Shown here: piece by piece, positions 5,882 to 6,741 of the stretch | Layout: every line of letters begins with the position of its first letter | Position numbering within the stretch: position 1 is the stretch's first letter | Notes under the pieces: generated by a model | The model's input: only the letters and a program-made list of their open reading frames with translations | The model's database searches: none | Told to the model about the DNA's origin: nothing | Source: an uncultured Ignavibacteriota bacterium | Lineage (GTDB): Bacteria > Bacteroidota > Ignavibacteria > Tepidaquicellales > Tepidaquicellaceae | Length of the DNA stretch: 6,741 nt | Direction: 5' to 3' | Assembly (NCBI GenBank): GCA_937915485.1 | Contig: CALGII010000244.1 | Span: 1-6,741, forward strand | Made by a program: the position numbers and the translations under genes

Positions 5882-6701
5882 ATTCTTTTCTGAATAATTG
5901 CACATCCTCCCAGGTCGGTCTCTTCCAGTTCGGATTTCGAAGAAGAGCCGCGGGATGGTATGTTACCATTAGTTTAGCATTTACATCCGAATATTTGAAA
6001 TTAAAAATTTTTCCTCTCATTTTTCCGAGCGGTTCCCTCGCCCTGAGCATCGTCTGACCCGCGAACGTGCCGAGGCAGAGGATGAAACGCGGGCGGATGA
6101 GTTCAATCTGTTTCATCAGGTACGGCTCGCACTTAACGATTTCTTCGGGCAGAGGATTTCTGTTTTCGGGCGGCCTGCATTTAAGAATGTTGCAGATGAA
6201 GACTTCGTCGCGCGTGAAATTTATCGCCTTTAAGATATCCGTAAGCAGTTTTCCCGCCCTGCCGACGAAAGGTTTGCCCTGAATGTCTTCTTCCGAGCCG
6301 GGCGCTTCGCCGATAAGCATGACGCCGGAATCGTGGCTGCCTGTGCCGAAAACGAAATTCGTCCTCGTTTTATGAAGCGGGCATTTCGAACACTTGTTTA
6401 TTTTTTCGTCGAGCGCGGTCATTTTGTCCGAGTCCATCCAGTCTTCCCTAAGCAGGCTTATTGAGCCTGCATCCCTGACGATATTGCTGTCCTCAATTTT
6501 GCTTTTATACTCTTTTTCCAATATGTTTACGGTTTGCTTCGGAATATCATCGCCGGGTTTCGGAATTTCAATCTCAAAATTCTTCAAGGACTCGACGGGA
6601 ACGCTGAAATCCTTGTTTTTTCCCGCGAATTTAAGATAATTTATGCTGTCTTCGATGAAATTCCGTTTCAATTCAGTAGTTAAATTGCGATAAGTTTTCA
6701 A
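5859..6701 (-). CDS. Family 4 uracil-DNA glycosylase with [4Fe-4S] cluster
   Basis: This enzyme removes uracil from DNA (cytosine deamination or misincorporated dUMP) to start base-excision repair. The 280-aa protein shows all family-4 hallmarks: the active-site motif GEAPGSEED (131-139), KPFVGRAGKLL (143-153), and the DNA-binding motif HPAALLRNP (249-257). Four cluster-binding cysteines are C104-x2-C107, C175 and C191, the last two 15 residues apart (KCRPPENRNP...VKC). GEAPG rather than GLAPA argues for family 4 over family 5. An N-terminal extension of about 100 residues precedes the cysteines: a short predicted helical part (about 10-27, FIEDSINYLKFAG) and then a charged, Pro-containing linker. 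Minimal family-4 enzymes are about 200 aa. The start is TTG at 6701: a stop lies five codons upstream in frame, and the first internal Met is near residue 89, just before the conserved core. The TGA overlaps dnaB, so the two genes are probably co-transcribed. Confidence 0.94.
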   Translation of the reverse strand: MKTYRNLTTELKRNFIEDSINYLKFAGKNKDFSVPVESLKNFEIEIPKPGDDIPKQTVNILEKEYKSKIEDSNIVRDAGSISLLREDWMDSDKMTALDEKINKCSKCPLHKTRTNFVFGTGSHDSGVMLIGEAPGSEEDIQGKPFVGRAGKLLTDILKAINFTRDEVFICNILKCRPPENRNPLPEEIVKCEPYLMKQIELIRPRFILCLGTFAGQTMLRAREPLGKMRGKIFNFKYSDVNAKLMVTYHPAALLRNPNWKRPTWEDVQLFRKEYDKEKKN

Positions 6702-6741
6702 AATATAATAATATTAGATTAAAAAAAGTCCACAAAAATTA

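Noticed and set aside
5516..5893. 125-aa plus-strand open frame opposite the dnaB 5' end
   Set aside because: It is antisense to well-conserved DnaB and has no recognisable domain or start signal; it is a shadow of the real gene.
6702..6741. Promoter for the glycosylase-dnaB-rsgA operon
   Set aside because: The sequence is A/T-rich and could contain one, but candidate TTTG and TATTAT boxes have poor spacing and the window ends here, so no call is supported.

Overview
The window is a compact bacterial chromosomal segment with seven protein-coding genes, six on the minus strand and one on the plus strand. The likely source is the Bacteroidota/Chlorobi/Ignavibacteriota (FCB) group. Three things suggest this: start codons are preceded by A/T-rich sequence with no convincing Shine-Dalgarno motif; a DUF1460 protein is present; and the transketolase N-half reads SIGHIAPVWYA where many other bacteria have SKGHAAPxLYA. 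Ignavibacteriota is my best guess, from recall and not from a search.

Right part (about 3354-6701, minus strand, transcribed right to left): a family-4 [4Fe-4S] uracil-DNA glycosylase overlaps the 5' end of dnaB (replicative helicase). rsgA (30S-maturation GTPase) follows dnaB after about 11 nt. This looks like one operon for DNA repair, replication and ribosome assembly.

Middle (3001-3353): this is the only gene-free stretch over 300 bp. It lies between the convergent GNAT acetyltransferase gene (+) and rsgA (-). It is packed with three different short repeat types: a degenerate CAC(T/A)AAG tandem, two strong CCTTCCCAA/TTGGGAAGG palindromes, and an ATTCCTGC/GCAGGAAT inverted repeat flanked by GGGATGACAA copies. 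None has a proper U-tract, so they look like dispersed repeats that have collected here, not simple terminators.

Left part (1-2502): a divergent 45-bp spacer separates the GNAT gene (+) from an exported DUF1460 NlpC/P60-like protein (-). The stop of that gene overlaps the start of a plsY-type glycerol-3-phosphate acyltransferase (TGATG), making a two-gene envelope operon. A 55-bp spacer leads to the N-terminal half of a split transketolase, which ends at a strong bidirectional intrinsic terminator at 22-55. The C-terminal transketolase partner is not in the window.

I see no rRNA, tRNA, CRISPR array, transposase or intein. The genes are mostly housekeeping, and I found no convincing new defence or biosynthetic system. 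The most unusual material is the repeat mosaic at 3001-3353.
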